Below are positions 15,525 to 22,547 of a DNA stretch of 49,322 nt, piece after piece. The notes beneath the pieces are model-generated. The model was not told the origin of the DNA. It worked only from the letters and a program-made list of their open reading frames with translations, and made no database searches. The first letter of the stretch is position 1; each line of letters starts with the position of its first letter. Origin of the DNA: Candidatus Parcubacteria bacterium. GTDB taxonomy: Bacteria; Patescibacteriota; Minisyncoccia; Phycocordibacterales; UBA2100. Position numbers and translations under genes: made by a program. The DNA lies in contig QZIY01000036.1 of assembly GCA_003599175.1 (NCBI GenBank), positions 1 to 49,322 on the forward strand, written 5' to 3'.

Positions 15525-17219
15525 ATGGCAGCGCAATTCGACGAGCGAAAACAAGAAGAGCGCGTGCATGAGCTTCGCGCACGCGAAGAGGAAGAGCTGG
15601 CACAGATTTTGGCTGGCAAGTACGGCGTCGATTATGTGGACCTCACGAATAAGTCGATTGATACCGATGCCTTGCGCGTCATCACCGAGCAAGAAGCGCG
15701 CAGCGCAGAAATCGCACCCTTTCACAAACAAAATAAGGAGATCTTCGTCGCCATGCGCGCACCCGAGCGCGCCGATTCTCTCGCGATGATTGAGCACATC
15801 GAACGACTCGGATACAAAGTGCGCCGCATGATGGTCTCGCATACGTCGCTCGAGCGCGCGTGGGAGCGCTATCACGATATCTCGTATGCGACGCAAACCG
15901 AAGCGGGAGTCCTCACGCTTTCCAGCGAAACGATCGCGCAGATGCGTGAAAAGGTGAAAACACTCGCTGATGTGCAGACGGAAATTGCTTCGCACAGCAC
16001 CAGTAAAGACATCCACCGCATCTCTCGAATCCTTGAAGTCATCATGGGCGGCGCTATGGCGCTTGGCGCATCCGATGTGCATCTCGAACCGGAGGAAAAA
16101 GAGGTGCGCATGCGCTACCGCCTCGATGGTGTCTTGGTGGAAGTGCTCACCTTTGACCATGCGACGTATTCACTCATCTCGAGCCGCCTGAAACTCCTCT
16201 CTGGCCTCAAGCTCAACATCAAAAACGCCGCACAAGACGGCCGCTTCTCTATTCAAGTCGGCGGGAAAGAGATTGAAATACGCGCGAGCGTCTTGCCCGG
16301 CGCATACGCGGAGACGATTGTCATGCGTATTCTCGACCCATCGACCATTTCTCTCCCCCTTGAGCAGCTCGGTTTCGATAAATATCTGCTCGAACTCTTC
16401 CAGCGCGAAATCGCAAAGCCCAATGGCATGATTTTGAACACCGGCCCCACAGGGAGCGGTAAAACGACGACACTCTACGCATTCCTGCGCCAAGTACATA
16501 CACCGGAGATTAAAATCGTGACGATCGAAGACCCGATCGAATATCATTTGCCCGGCATCGTGCAGACGCAGGTGTCGAAAGACTATTCATTTGCCCAAGG
16601 ATTGCGCAGCACTCTGCGCCAAGACCCCGACGTGATCATGGTCGGCGAAATCCGCGACAACGAAGTGGCCACGACCGCTGTGAACGCATCTCTCACAGGC
16701 CACCTCGTCTTCTCCACACTGCACACCAATGATGCTGCCGGCACTTTCCCCCGCCTCATGGACATGGGTGTCGCGCCCGAAATTCTTGGCGCCGCACTCA
16801 CTGTCGCGATGGCGCAGCGCTTAGTACGCAAACTTTGCCCCGAATGCAGACAGCCGCAGCCGATCGATGCAGGTACACGCAAAACGCTCGACGCCATTCT
16901 CAAAAATATTCCGCACGCCGATGAGTTGCCGCAAAATCGCGACACCATGTGGGTTCCTAAGGGCTGCAATAAGTGCGGTGGTCTCGGGTACAAAGGCCGC
17001 GTCGCTGTGGTGGAAGTAATTTTGATGGATCGCGAGATCGAATCTGCGATCCGCCAGAATTCGAGCGAACGTGAAATTTGGAAAGCTGCTCGCCACCAAA
17101 ACATCCGCCGCATGGCACAAGATGGCGTCGTCAAAATTCTCCAGGGAGTCACATCATTCGACGAACTCAACCGCGTCGTCGATCTCTATGACGAGGTTAT
17201 GCTTGAATCGATTGCGTAA
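15525..17219 (+). CDS. pilB: type IV pilus assembly ATPase PilB/GspE
   Basis: Hexameric secretion ATPase that powers pilin polymerisation at the inner membrane; 564 residues. The N-terminal MshEN/T2SSE_N-like domain (LAQILAGKYGVDYVDLT) is followed by the ATPase core: GASDVHLEPEEKEVRMRYR, Walker A GPTGSGKTTTLYAFL near 306, Asp box TIEDPIEY, Walker B-like PDVIMVGEIRDNE near 366, and the His box HLVFSTLHTND. A zinc module uses CPEC near 438 and CNKCGGLG near 481. No other pilus gene is adjacent here, so the pilus operon lies elsewhere. The start was chosen from the TAGAAT spacing. Confidence 0.93.
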   Translation: MAAQFDERKQEERVHELRAREEEELAQILAGKYGVDYVDLTNKSIDTDALRVITEQEARSAEIAPFHKQNKEIFVAMRAPERADSLAMIEHIERLGYKVRRMMVSHTSLERAWERYHDISYATQTEAGVLTLSSETIAQMREKVKTLADVQTEIASHSTSKDIHRISRILEVIMGGAMALGASDVHLEPEEKEVRMRYRLDGVLVEVLTFDHATYSLISSRLKLLSGLKLNIKNAAQDGRFSIQVGGKEIEIRASVLPGAYAETIVMRILDPSTISLPLEQLGFDKYLLELFQREIAKPNGMILNTGPTGSGKTTTLYAFLRQVHTPEIKIVTIEDPIEYHLPGIVQTQVSKDYSFAQGLRSTLRQDPDVIMVGEIRDNEVATTAVNASLTGHLVFSTLHTNDAAGTFPRLMDMGVAPEILGAALTVAMAQRLVRKLCPECRQPQPIDAGTRKTLDAILKNIPHADELPQNRDTMWVPKGCNKCGGLGYKGRVAVVEVILMDREIESAIRQNSSEREIWKAARHQNIRRMAQDGVVKILQGVTSFDELNRVVDLYDEVMLESIA

Positions 17220-17228
17220 GTACAAGAA

Positions 17229-17570
17229 TTAATGCGATACGTGATTTCTCCACACATACCAGATACCCGCGCCCAACAAACCAAAAATAATTGCGTTAAC
17301 TACCATACTTCCTATAACAATCGAGGCCAGGGCCAAACCAAGCGCATCCATACCAGATGGATTAATAAGAATCCTAGCGAGATAAGAGAAAGGAAGGGTA
17401 GCTAATAAAGTCAGTCCGTGCATAAAGCATATGATCTGCCCTATGGGAGAATTAGGAGTATCAAAAAAACACATGCGCGTCGCGAAAAAGGAAAAGACAA
17501 CTCCAATGATTGCAAAGGCGCCGATGAACAGTGCCGCTTTCCATTTGCCGCCTGATGCTTTTGTGGGCAT
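17229..17570 (-). CDS. small membrane protein, unknown (paralogue pair member 1)
   Basis: A protein of 113 residues with a charged start (MPTKASGGKWK) and three hydrophobic helices (AALFIGAFAIIGVVFSFF, GLTLLATLPFSYLARIL, VVNAIIFGLLGAGIWYVW). An extracytoplasmic loop holds two Cys (CFFDTPNSP, IICFMHG). The start is placed at 17570 because TACAAT (minus strand, plus coordinates 17578-17583) ends seven bases upstream. The next gene at 17625 has the same plan and a similar last helix, suggesting a tandem duplication. Function unknown. Confidence 0.65.
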   Translation of the reverse strand: MPTKASGGKWKAALFIGAFAIIGVVFSFFATRMCFFDTPNSPIGQIICFMHGLTLLATLPFSYLARILINPSGMDALGLALASIVIGSMVVNAIIFGLLGAGIWYVWRNHVSH

Positions 17571-17624
17571 GAAGAAAATTGTATCGTGAAAATCCCGCAA
17601 CAAAGTAATGCTTTGATTGATTGC

Positions 17625-17936
17625 TTAAGAGGAGCGTCGCTTCCCCAAATACCAAACGGTAGCGCCAATAGCAGCAAATAATGCTCCGCTGATAAAAGCC
17701 AAGATATAGAAAGTCATGATTGCAAGCCCCGCAGGCTCAAACGCTTTGGGATGCGGATTGATCGTATTTGCGATTAGATCTCGGCTTCCATGCAGCGCAT
17801 CACATGCACCCTGTCCTACAATGTTCACGGGCCAACAAGTAAGCGTAACGAGATAAGGCACAAAAAGTCCAACGAGAGCGAATGTTGCAATGAACAATAT
17901 ATGTATCGTCCTTTTATCGTTGGCACTGAGCGGCAT
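17625..17936 (-). CDS. small membrane protein, unknown (paralogue pair member 2)
   Basis: A protein of 103 residues with three hydrophobic helices (ILFIATFALVGLFVPYLV, AIMTFYILAFISGAL, FAAIGATVWYLGKRR) and a Cys-containing loop (LTCWPVNIVGQGACDALHG). It has the same architecture and orientation as the gene at 17229-17570. A leftward TACGAT precedes the ATG by a few bases. Function unknown. Confidence 0.65.
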   Translation of the reverse strand: MPLSANDKRTIHILFIATFALVGLFVPYLVTLTCWPVNIVGQGACDALHGSRDLIANTINPHPKAFEPAGLAIMTFYILAFISGALFAAIGATVWYLGKRRSS

Positions 17937-17987
17937 GGAGAAATCGTACCGTAAAATTCATAGCAAAGCGACGCGTAAATCGATTGC

Positions 17988-18015
17988 TTGACGGTAGGGC
18001 GGCGCGGGTTATGTT
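17988..18015 (+). promoter_or_regulatory. conventional promoter for the 18043 gene
   Basis: TTGACG (17988-17993), a 16-base spacer, then TATGTT (18010-18015). Unlike most genes here, the start codon is about 28 bases downstream and has a Shine-Dalgarno sequence. Confidence 0.5.
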
Positions 18016-18042
18016 TCGCCTAGTGTTTGGCGGGAGGATCGC

Positions 18043-18237
18043 ATGCGGTTCTTTTGGAAGTACCTGACGTATTTGGGTAACTTAACAGGAGATTGGGCTT
18101 TCTGGATCTTTGTCATACTCATACTGACCGATGACCGTTCGCTAAACGAAAAGCTGCTCATTGTAACCGCTATGATATTTCTCGTGCCCATATTTCGAAT
18201 GTGGTACGACCGACTTAAAGCGATGCTTAATTCATAG
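18043..18237 (+). CDS. small basic membrane protein with Shine-Dalgarno
   Basis: A protein of 64 residues: an amphipathic N-terminus (MRFFWKYLTYLG), one membrane helix (WAFWIFVILILT), a short Asp-Asp-Arg loop and a second hydrophobic segment (LLIVTAMIFLVPIF) before a basic tail. GGGAGG at 18032-18037 gives a clear ribosome binding site five bases before the ATG, one of the few in the window. A normally spaced promoter (17988-18015) and a strong hairpin after the stop (18251-18278) support a real, independently expressed small gene. Function unknown. Confidence 0.65.
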   Translation: MRFFWKYLTYLGNLTGDWAFWIFVILILTDDRSLNEKLLIVTAMIFLVPIFRMWYDRLKAMLNS

Positions 18238-18250
18238 CATCAGACCACAA

Positions 18251-18278
18251 CACCGCCTTGCGAGGACGCAGGGCGGTG
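18251..18278 (+). terminator. 12-bp hairpin after the 18043 gene
   Basis: CACCGCCTTGCG pairs with CGCAGGGCGGTG around an AGGA loop. The one non-Watson-Crick position is U-G when read as plus-strand RNA, favouring that strand. The downstream T-run is short (ATGTTT). Confidence 0.6.
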
Positions 18279-18290
18279 CTATGTTTCAGA

Positions 18291-18460
18291 CAGGTTCAGA
18301 GGTGCACAATTTCGGGTGATGCTTTGTTGAAAAGTTGCAGCTGAAATCTGAGGATAAAAGCAGCGGCGCCGCTTTGTCCTTGAAGAAGCCACCATCACCC
18401 GAAGCTATGCGCCTCGGAAGGATATGTATATGAAGAAAGCGCCAATAAGCGCTTCTAGGA
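18291..18460 (+). ncRNA. candidate structured non-coding RNA
   Basis: The 338 bases between the small gene (stop 18237) and ruvB hold no convincing ORF but do hold nested pairing. GAGGTGCA (18299-18306) pairs with TGCGCCTC (18408-18415), TTCGGGTGATG (18311-18321) with CATCACCCGAA (18393-18403), GGATAAA plus GCGGC with GCCGC plus TTTGTCC (about 18352-18380), and AGAAAGCGC with GCGCTTCT (about 18434-18456). Where arms deviate from Watson-Crick, plus-strand RNA forms G-U pairs while minus-strand RNA would have C-A mismatches, so the plus strand is favoured. A possible promoter is TTGCGA, 16 bases, TATGTT (18279-18284). The closed stem with a large central asymmetric loop recalls 6S RNA, but I cannot assign a family. 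A ruvB leader is the alternative. Confidence 0.45.
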
Positions 18461-18462
18461 CT

Positions 18463-18490
18463 AGTATAGCATATTATAGGTAGTTGTCAA
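18463..18490 (-). promoter_or_regulatory. consensus sigma-70 promoter facing left
   Basis: On the minus strand TTGACA (plus coordinates 18485-18490), a 16-base spacer and TATACT (18463-18468). This is the best -35/-10 pair I saw in the window, yet no gene follows leftward. It would transcribe the antisense of the structured-RNA locus. Confidence 0.5.
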
Positions 18491-18536
18491 CCCCGAAAAA
18501 GAGCTCCTTATAGCCGCTCCCTCGGGGCTTAAGCCG
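18491..18536. repeat. CCCCGA/TCGGGG hairpin upstream of ruvB
   Basis: CCCCGA near 18491 and TCGGGG near 18532 can close a stem 40-90 bases before the ruvB start. An attenuator or terminator role is speculative. Confidence 0.3.
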
Positions 18537-18575
18537 CCTCGTTTCGATACAAAAGTATCCAAATGAGCCAACTTT

Positions 18576-19577
18576 ATGACCGATATAAAACCAGAAAAGT
18601 CGCCTAAATCACTCGATCACGCATTGCGCCCCGCGATGTGGAACGAGTACGTGGGCCAAGAGTCGATCAAAGAAAATCTCCGCATTCTCCTCTCGGCCGC
18701 CAAGGGTCGCGAGCACCAGCCCGAGCACGTCCTCCTCTATGGGCCGCCAGGCCTTGGCAAAACGACGCTTGCGCACCTCATGAGCCGAGAGATCGGTGCG
18801 AATCTCCGCTCGACCTCGGGCCCTGCGATTGAGCGCGTGGGTGATCTTGCCTCGATCCTCACCAATCTCTCCCCCGGCGACGTGCTTTTCATCGACGAAA
18901 TCCATCGCCTCAATCGCACGATCGAAGAGGTCCTCTACCCTGCGATGGAAGCAGGAGTGCTTGATATCGTGATCGGCAAGGGGCCAAGCGCACGCACCGT
19001 GCAGTTGGAGCTTCCGGCATTTACCCTGATCGCAGCAACAACGCGCATCTCTATGCTCTCCGCACCGCTTCGCTCACGATTTTCGGGGGGCACCTTCCGC
19101 CTGCAGTACTACACCGTGGAAGAAATCGCGGAGATTCTGCGCCGATCAAGCAAAATTCTTGGCATCAGCGTCGACGCGGACTCGCTTATGGAAATCGCAA
19201 GGCGTAGCCGCGCAACACCGCGCACCGCCAACTATCTTCTGAAGCGCTGCCGCGACTTCGCGGAAGTTTCGGGTGAGCCACTCAATCTCAAGACCGTCAA
19301 AAAAGCACTCGCCCTTCTTGAGATCGACGAAATCGGCCTCAATCAAATCGACCGCGACATCCTTTTCTTGCTCGTCGAAAAATTCAAAGGTGGTCCCGTC
19401 GGCCTCAAGACCATCGCGGCCGCATTATCGGAAGAAGAAGCGACAATCGAAGAGGTGCACGAGCCCTACCTCCTCCAGATCGGCCTTCTCGAGCGCACGC
19501 CGCGCGGCCGCACCGTGACGGGAAAAGGTTTCGAACACATTGGCGTTGATCAACCGGGACAAAATACGTTGCTCTAA
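18576..19577 (+). CDS. ruvB: Holliday junction helicase motor RuvB
   Basis: AAA+ motor that drives branch migration with RuvA; 333 residues, normal length. The N-terminal LRPAMWNEYVGQESIKENL, Walker A GPPGLGKTTLAHL near 58, Walker B VLFIDEIHRLN, sensor 1 AATTRISMLSAPLRSRF, sensor 2 ATPRTANYLLKRCRD, and the C-terminal winged helix (LLQIGLLERTPRGRTVTG) are all intact. It is single, not linked to ruvA or ruvC. No short-spaced -10 box is obvious. The upstream sequence contains the structured-RNA locus and a GATACAAAAGTATC palindrome. Confidence 0.97.
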   Translation: MTDIKPEKSPKSLDHALRPAMWNEYVGQESIKENLRILLSAAKGREHQPEHVLLYGPPGLGKTTLAHLMSREIGANLRSTSGPAIERVGDLASILTNLSPGDVLFIDEIHRLNRTIEEVLYPAMEAGVLDIVIGKGPSARTVQLELPAFTLIAATTRISMLSAPLRSRFSGGTFRLQYYTVEEIAEILRRSSKILGISVDADSLMEIARRSRATPRTANYLLKRCRDFAEVSGEPLNLKTVKKALALLEIDEIGLNQIDRDILFLLVEKFKGGPVGLKTIAAALSEEEATIEEVHEPYLLQIGLLERTPRGRTVTGKGFEHIGVDQPGQNTLL

Positions 19578-19649
19578 CGCTCATTAACTGGGGATAAAAA
19601 CATTTCGCAAGAAAAAAGCCTATACAATGCACTCGTAACGCACGGTATA

Positions 19650-19679
19650 CACAAAACCTCCCGGAAGGGAGGTTTTGTG
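19650..19679 (+). terminator. perfect 13-bp hairpin with GGAA loop
   Basis: CACAAAACCTCCC (19650-19662), GGAA, GGGAGGTTTTGTG (19667-19679). It lies 20-odd bases after a TATACAAT box, so it would sit at the 5' end of a transcript unless it terminates one from ruvB. Confidence 0.6.
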
Positions 19680-19919
19680 CTTATGATCATGTTGGATCTG
19701 GGATAGCGGACGAGGAGCTCAAATCTTGCGATCGTCACTTCTCGGCGCACGCCACACGGTGCACATGATCAACGGTTCTTGCATTCCTTGTCGCCGACGA
19801 CAAGATCCAAAGAACTGTCTCCCGGGTGATTGGCATTGCTGCTATCTCCCCTTTCGACGGCTGACGCACGGTATCGAGCATCAGTAAGGAACACTGTACA
19901 CCTGGTTAATGGAGGTCAA

Positions 19920-20018
19920 ATGAGGGCAAACAATGCATTTTCGGGGAAACCTTGTGGATCGAGATGGGATAAACGTGGGGAAAACCCTGTGGATTTCCAG
20001 ATTTCCAGCAATCTTTAA
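19920..20018 (+). CDS. possible 32-residue peptide
   Basis: ATG 19920 is preceded by GGAGG (19911-19915) at four bases and encodes a 32-residue peptide (MRANNAFSGKPC to NPVDFQISSNL). The text is shaped by the two G-rich direct repeats, and the stop lies in an inverted-repeat arm, so it may be chance. Weak support. Confidence 0.2.
   Translation: MRANNAFSGKPCGSRWDKRGENPVDFQISSNL
19943..19994. repeat. two G-rich direct repeats with DnaA-box-like ends
   Basis: GGGGAAACCTTGTGGAT (19943-19959) and GGGGAAAACCCTGTGGAT (19977-19994). Each ends in TGTGGAT, seven of nine bases of the complement of the DnaA box TTATCCACA. Confidence 0.55.
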
Positions 20019-20130
20019 AAGTTCCCAGATACGAGGCGCGGGGGGAAGAGAAGACGAGGCGTATCGAGTATACGACGAGGATTTTCTAGGGGCCCCGCAA
20101 CGATGTAGATGGGGCTTTTAAAGATTGCTG
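20006..20130. repeat. 16-bp inverted repeat with 93-base interior
   Basis: CAGCAATCTTTAAAAG (20006-20021) and its exact complement (20115-20130). The right arm overlaps the T-tail of the hairpin GCCCC/GGGGC (20092-20115). Confidence 0.8.
20092..20119 (+). terminator. GCCCC/GGGGC hairpin with TTTT
   Basis: GCCCC at 20092-20096 and GGGGC at 20111-20115, followed by TTTT. A plausible plus-strand terminator for a transcript crossing the gene-poor block. Confidence 0.5.
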
Positions 20131-20131
20131 A

Positions 20132-20596
20132 CTATTTTTTCATCTCTGGGCAATTGGTGGGGCCAAGTTTGCACATATACGCCCCGCAGCGCGGGCACTC
20201 CCCCGAGTACAGGGCGAAGCGGCCTGATCCAGCAAACATGATGCCGAATGAGAGCAGCGCGAGGACGATCTCAAGCTCATGCTGGCGATATCCATTGGCA
20301 AAAAAGCCGGTGAGATAGATCGCGACGAGCATCTGAATGCCAAAGATGAGACCGAAGACGCGCGGGAAGATACCGAGGATGAGAGCGAGGCCGCCGATAA
20401 CTTCAAGCCACGCAATAAAGGTCGCCGTGCCCATTGGAAGTCCCATGCCCGCGAATGCGGCATCGAACATAGCCATGTTCTGCACTTTCATCCATCCGTG
20501 CATGAGGAAAACCATACCGGTCGCAAGACGGACCAAAAGAAGGCCGAGCGATCGGTGTGCAAGCTTATAAGTCCAGCTGTTTATGAGTGGCTGCAT
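20132..20596 (-). CDS. DoxX family membrane protein with Cys-rich tail
   Basis: A protein of 154 residues with four membrane helices in the DoxX pattern (LGLLLVRLATGMVFLMHGW, ATFIAWLEVIGGLALILG, VFGLIFGIQMLVAIYLTG, LEIVLALLSFGIMFAGSG). The C-terminal tail adds CPRCGAYMC and later NCPEMKK, four Cys in about 20 residues, which looks like a small metal or redox site and is not part of the basic DoxX fold. DoxX proteins take part in membrane redox or thiol stress in other bacteria. The reaction here is unknown. A leftward TATACT near 20630 would give a leader of about 25 bases. Confidence 0.8.
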   Translation of the reverse strand: MQPLINSWTYKLAHRSLGLLLVRLATGMVFLMHGWMKVQNMAMFDAAFAGMGLPMGTATFIAWLEVIGGLALILGIFPRVFGLIFGIQMLVAIYLTGFFANGYRQHELEIVLALLSFGIMFAGSGRFALYSGECPRCGAYMCKLGPTNCPEMKK

Positions 20597-20646
20597 ATAA
20601 AATTTCTCTAATTGTTAATACGATAAGTATACCGCCCGCTCAAGCG

Positions 20647-21207
20647 CTACTTGCGCAGCTGCCAATTGCTAAGAAATTCGGGATTGTAGAAAAATCCCAT
20701 GATGTTGAGCGTGAGATTGTCGCGTATCGAATAGCCCACATACAATTCGAGCCCAATCGCCGCGAAGATGGTAGCCCACACCGGCATGCGCGCCGCAAAC
20801 ACAAATCCGATCATCATCGCCACCGTGTCAGAGATCGAATTCAGGATGCTGTCCCCCACGTATCCGGCGGCGAGCGCTTGCTGTCGGTAATGCTCAATGA
20901 CGAGCGGCGTATTTTCAAATAATTCCCATCCCACTTCGAGCGCGACCGCAATCGTGAGTCGTTGCAAAAAATTGAGCTTCGGGAACAAGTACCAGAGCGC
21001 GAGATAGAAAAGAAAGCCGTGAATGATATGCGAAAAGGTATACCAATCGGCAAACTGCTGCGAATTGCCATTCGAGCCGACGTCCCCTTCCCAAAATTGC
21101 ACGATGCCGCATTCGCAAAGCGCTGGTTGGCCGAGTGCGTAAAGCGTCGCCGCTTGAATCCCGAGAAACAGAACGATAATCGCGATGAATAATGGAATTC
21201 TCTGCAT
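20647..21207 (-). CDS. DUF2585 (UPF0314) membrane protein
   Basis: A protein of 186 residues with four or five helices. Family landmarks are clear: CECGIVQFWEGDVGSNGNSQ, FADWYTFSHIIHGFLFYLAL, VGWELFENTPLVIEHYRQQ, YVGDSILNSISDTVAMMIGF and IRDNLTLNIMGFF. DUF2585 proteins are of unknown function and are mainly known from proteobacteria, so its presence here may reflect transfer (inference). TAGAGT on the minus strand ends about seven bases before the ATG. It is separated from the DoxX gene by 50 bases, probably as an independent unit. Confidence 0.85.
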   Translation of the reverse strand: MQRIPLFIAIIVLFLGIQAATLYALGQPALCECGIVQFWEGDVGSNGNSQQFADWYTFSHIIHGFLFYLALWYLFPKLNFLQRLTIAVALEVGWELFENTPLVIEHYRQQALAAGYVGDSILNSISDTVAMMIGFVFAARMPVWATIFAAIGLELYVGYSIRDNLTLNIMGFFYNPEFLSNWQLRK

Positions 21208-21253
21208 AGAGACACTCTAACAAATGTCTCGAGTCGGTGATTTTGTATTTCTT

Positions 21254-21286
21254 GCTACAAGCTATAAGCTAAAAGCTACAAACTAC
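21254..21286. repeat. AGCTATAAGC/AGCTACAAAC tandem-like repeat, copy 1
   Basis: Successive GCTACAA, GCTATAA, GCTAAAA and GCTACAA units directly before the yebC start. In frame it reads SYKLKATNY. The same units occur in rsmA (43879-43911) and at the helicase/rsmA junction (44189-44213). Confidence 0.75.
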
Positions 21287-21289
21287 TGT

Positions 21290-21820
21290 ATGGCAGGTCA
21301 TAACAAATGGGCGCAGATAAAAAGACAAAAAGGTGCGGCTGATGCTGCGAAGAGCAATTTGTGGGGCAAGCTCGGCAAACGAATCGCAGTGGAGAGCAAA
21401 AAAGCGAATGGTGATGTGAACGCAGCCAACCTGCGCTCGATCATCGAGACCGCCAAGAAGGCCAACATGCCGAAGGACACGATCGAACGTGCTATTTCAA
21501 AAGGCACGTCTGCGGATGCCGCCTCCCTCGAGGCCGTCACTTACGAGACGTACGGCCCTGGCGGCTGCGCGATCATGATTTTTGCCCTGACCGATAATCG
21601 CAATCGCACAGCACAAGAAATCAAACACCTTTTGAGTAAAAACGGCCTCGAACTCGCTGCGCAAGGGAGTGCTGCATGGGCGTTTACAAAGACCGCAGAG
21701 GGTTACGAACCCCAGACGACAATTTCCCTTTCTGAATCAGACGACGAAGCGCTCATGAAAATCCTCGAGCAAATCGACGAGCACGACGACGTTGAAGACG
21801 TCGTCACCAACGCGGCCTAA
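21290..21820 (+). CDS. yebC: compact YebC/TACO1-family protein
   Basis: YebC-family regulator or translation factor. The start MAGHNKWAQIKRQKGAADA is the family hallmark and fixes the ATG at 21290. The open frame 22 codons upstream is repeat-derived. Domain 1 continues through NANLRSIIETAKKANMP-like text and YGPGGCAIMIFALTDNRNRT. At 176 residues it is about 60-70 shorter than the usual 240-250. After AAWAFTKTAEGY the central EDV-type section is missing, and the protein jumps to the family's end, LMKILEQIDEHDDVEDVVTN. ruvC follows 14 bases later, as in many bacteria. Confidence 0.92.
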   Translation: MAGHNKWAQIKRQKGAADAAKSNLWGKLGKRIAVESKKANGDVNAANLRSIIETAKKANMPKDTIERAISKGTSADAASLEAVTYETYGPGGCAIMIFALTDNRNRTAQEIKHLLSKNGLELAAQGSAAWAFTKTAEGYEPQTTISLSESDDEALMKILEQIDEHDDVEDVVTNAA

Positions 21821-21834
21821 GCTATACTTGAAGG

Positions 21835-22314
21835 ATGAAAGTGCTTGCGATTGATCCGGGGTACGGGCGGTGCGGTGTTGCGATTGTTGAAAAACAAAAC
21901 GGGAAGGAGTTTCTCCTTTACTCGGATTGCATTGAAACGGCCGGGAGTGATGAATTTACCGATCGCTTGGCCGCCGTCGCATCGCATTGCGTGAAGCTCC
22001 TTGATGAATACGCGCCCGATTGCGTCGCGCTCGAAAAACTCTACTTCCAAAAGAATCAAAAGACCGCGATGCGCGTCGCCGAAGTGCGCGGCGCACTGAT
22101 TCAGATTGCTGGTGAGCGCGATATTCCCGTTTTTGAATACGGTCCGGGCGAAGTGAAGAGCGCAACCACTGGAAGCGGCCGCGCCGATAAGCAGCAAATT
22201 GCCGCGATGATCAAACTTTTGGTCAAAGTAGAAAAACCGATCAAACACGATGACGAGTACGATGCCATAGCGATCGGTATGACTCATCTTGCGCGATTGC
22301 GACCTGCCCCGTAG
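21835..22314 (+). CDS. ruvC: Holliday junction resolvase RuvC
   Basis: Dimeric endonuclease that cuts four-way junctions; 159 residues. The acidic active site is visible: Asp in AIDPGYGRCGVA near 7, Glu in ALEKLYFQKNQKTAMRV near 68, and the Asp pair in HDDEYDAIAIGMTH near the C-terminus. TATACT (21823-21828) ends six bases before the ATG, so it has its own predicted leaderless transcript despite the short gap from yebC. A hairpin follows at 22318-22342. Confidence 0.96.
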   Translation: MKVLAIDPGYGRCGVAIVEKQNGKEFLLYSDCIETAGSDEFTDRLAAVASHCVKLLDEYAPDCVALEKLYFQKNQKTAMRVAEVRGALIQIAGERDIPVFEYGPGEVKSATTGSGRADKQQIAAMIKLLVKVEKPIKHDDEYDAIAIGMTHLARLRPAP

Positions 22315-22317
22315 CAA

Positions 22318-22342
22318 CGTGCCGCCTTTTTAGGCGGACATG
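22318..22342 (+). terminator. ruvC terminator hairpin
   Basis: TGCCGCC and GGCGGACA flank TTTTTA just after the ruvC stop. There is one bulged base. A U-rich tail is weak. Confidence 0.55.
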
Positions 22343-22430
22343 TTTGCTTCGGGGTCGGCATAACGCACCTCGCGCGCGCAAAAAATGCAATAGCAAGATA
22401 GAGAAAAAAGCGCTACACTTCTCAATAATT

Positions 22431-22547
22431 ATGAATCCCGTTAGAAGCCGCGGACACGGGGCAGCAATTCAACCGACTGTAGTTGGGTCGATTTTATATA
22501 GGATTAACCAAGCGCGACGCGGCGCAGAGTCCGCGCCCTGCTTCTAA
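22431..22547 (+). CDS. upstream peptide of copy B (uORF)
   Basis: An ORF of 38 residues starting MNPVRSRGHGAA and ending GAESAPCF. It starts with the ATG joined to the left arm and stops (TAA 22545-22547) inside the right arm, four bases before the ATG of the penicillin-binding protein. The start text MNPVRS and the TTCTAACGGGATG end are shared with copy C (MDPVRS). It is probably a regulatory reading frame rather than a functional peptide; translation is not proven. Confidence 0.4.
   Translation: MNPVRSRGHGAAIQPTVVGSILYRINQARRGAESAPCF

Larger units (their letters stand above)
19578..20131. other. gene-poor repeat-rich block
   Basis: About 550 bases between ruvB and the DoxX gene with no confident protein gene. 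It holds, in order: a TATACAAT promoter-like box (19621-19628), a perfect 13-bp hairpin (19650-19679), a CTTGTCG/CGACAAG hairpin near 19787-19806, a Shine-Dalgarno plus short ORF (19920), two GGGGAAA-CC-TGTGGAT direct repeats, a 16-bp inverted repeat (20006-20021 and 20115-20130) and a GC hairpin with TTTT (20092-20119). A plus-strand structured RNA from about 19634 to 20119 is possible. I could not match tmRNA or RNase P signatures. Confidence 0.5.

Noticed and set aside
15486-16160. Long minus-strand frame upstream of the twin-arginine protein
   Set aside because: It is antisense to the conserved pilB gene and has no recognisable domain.
19578-20131. tmRNA or RNase P RNA
   Set aside because: I could not find the tmRNA tRNA-like ends or the RNase P P4 consensus on either strand; a covariance search would be needed to overturn this.
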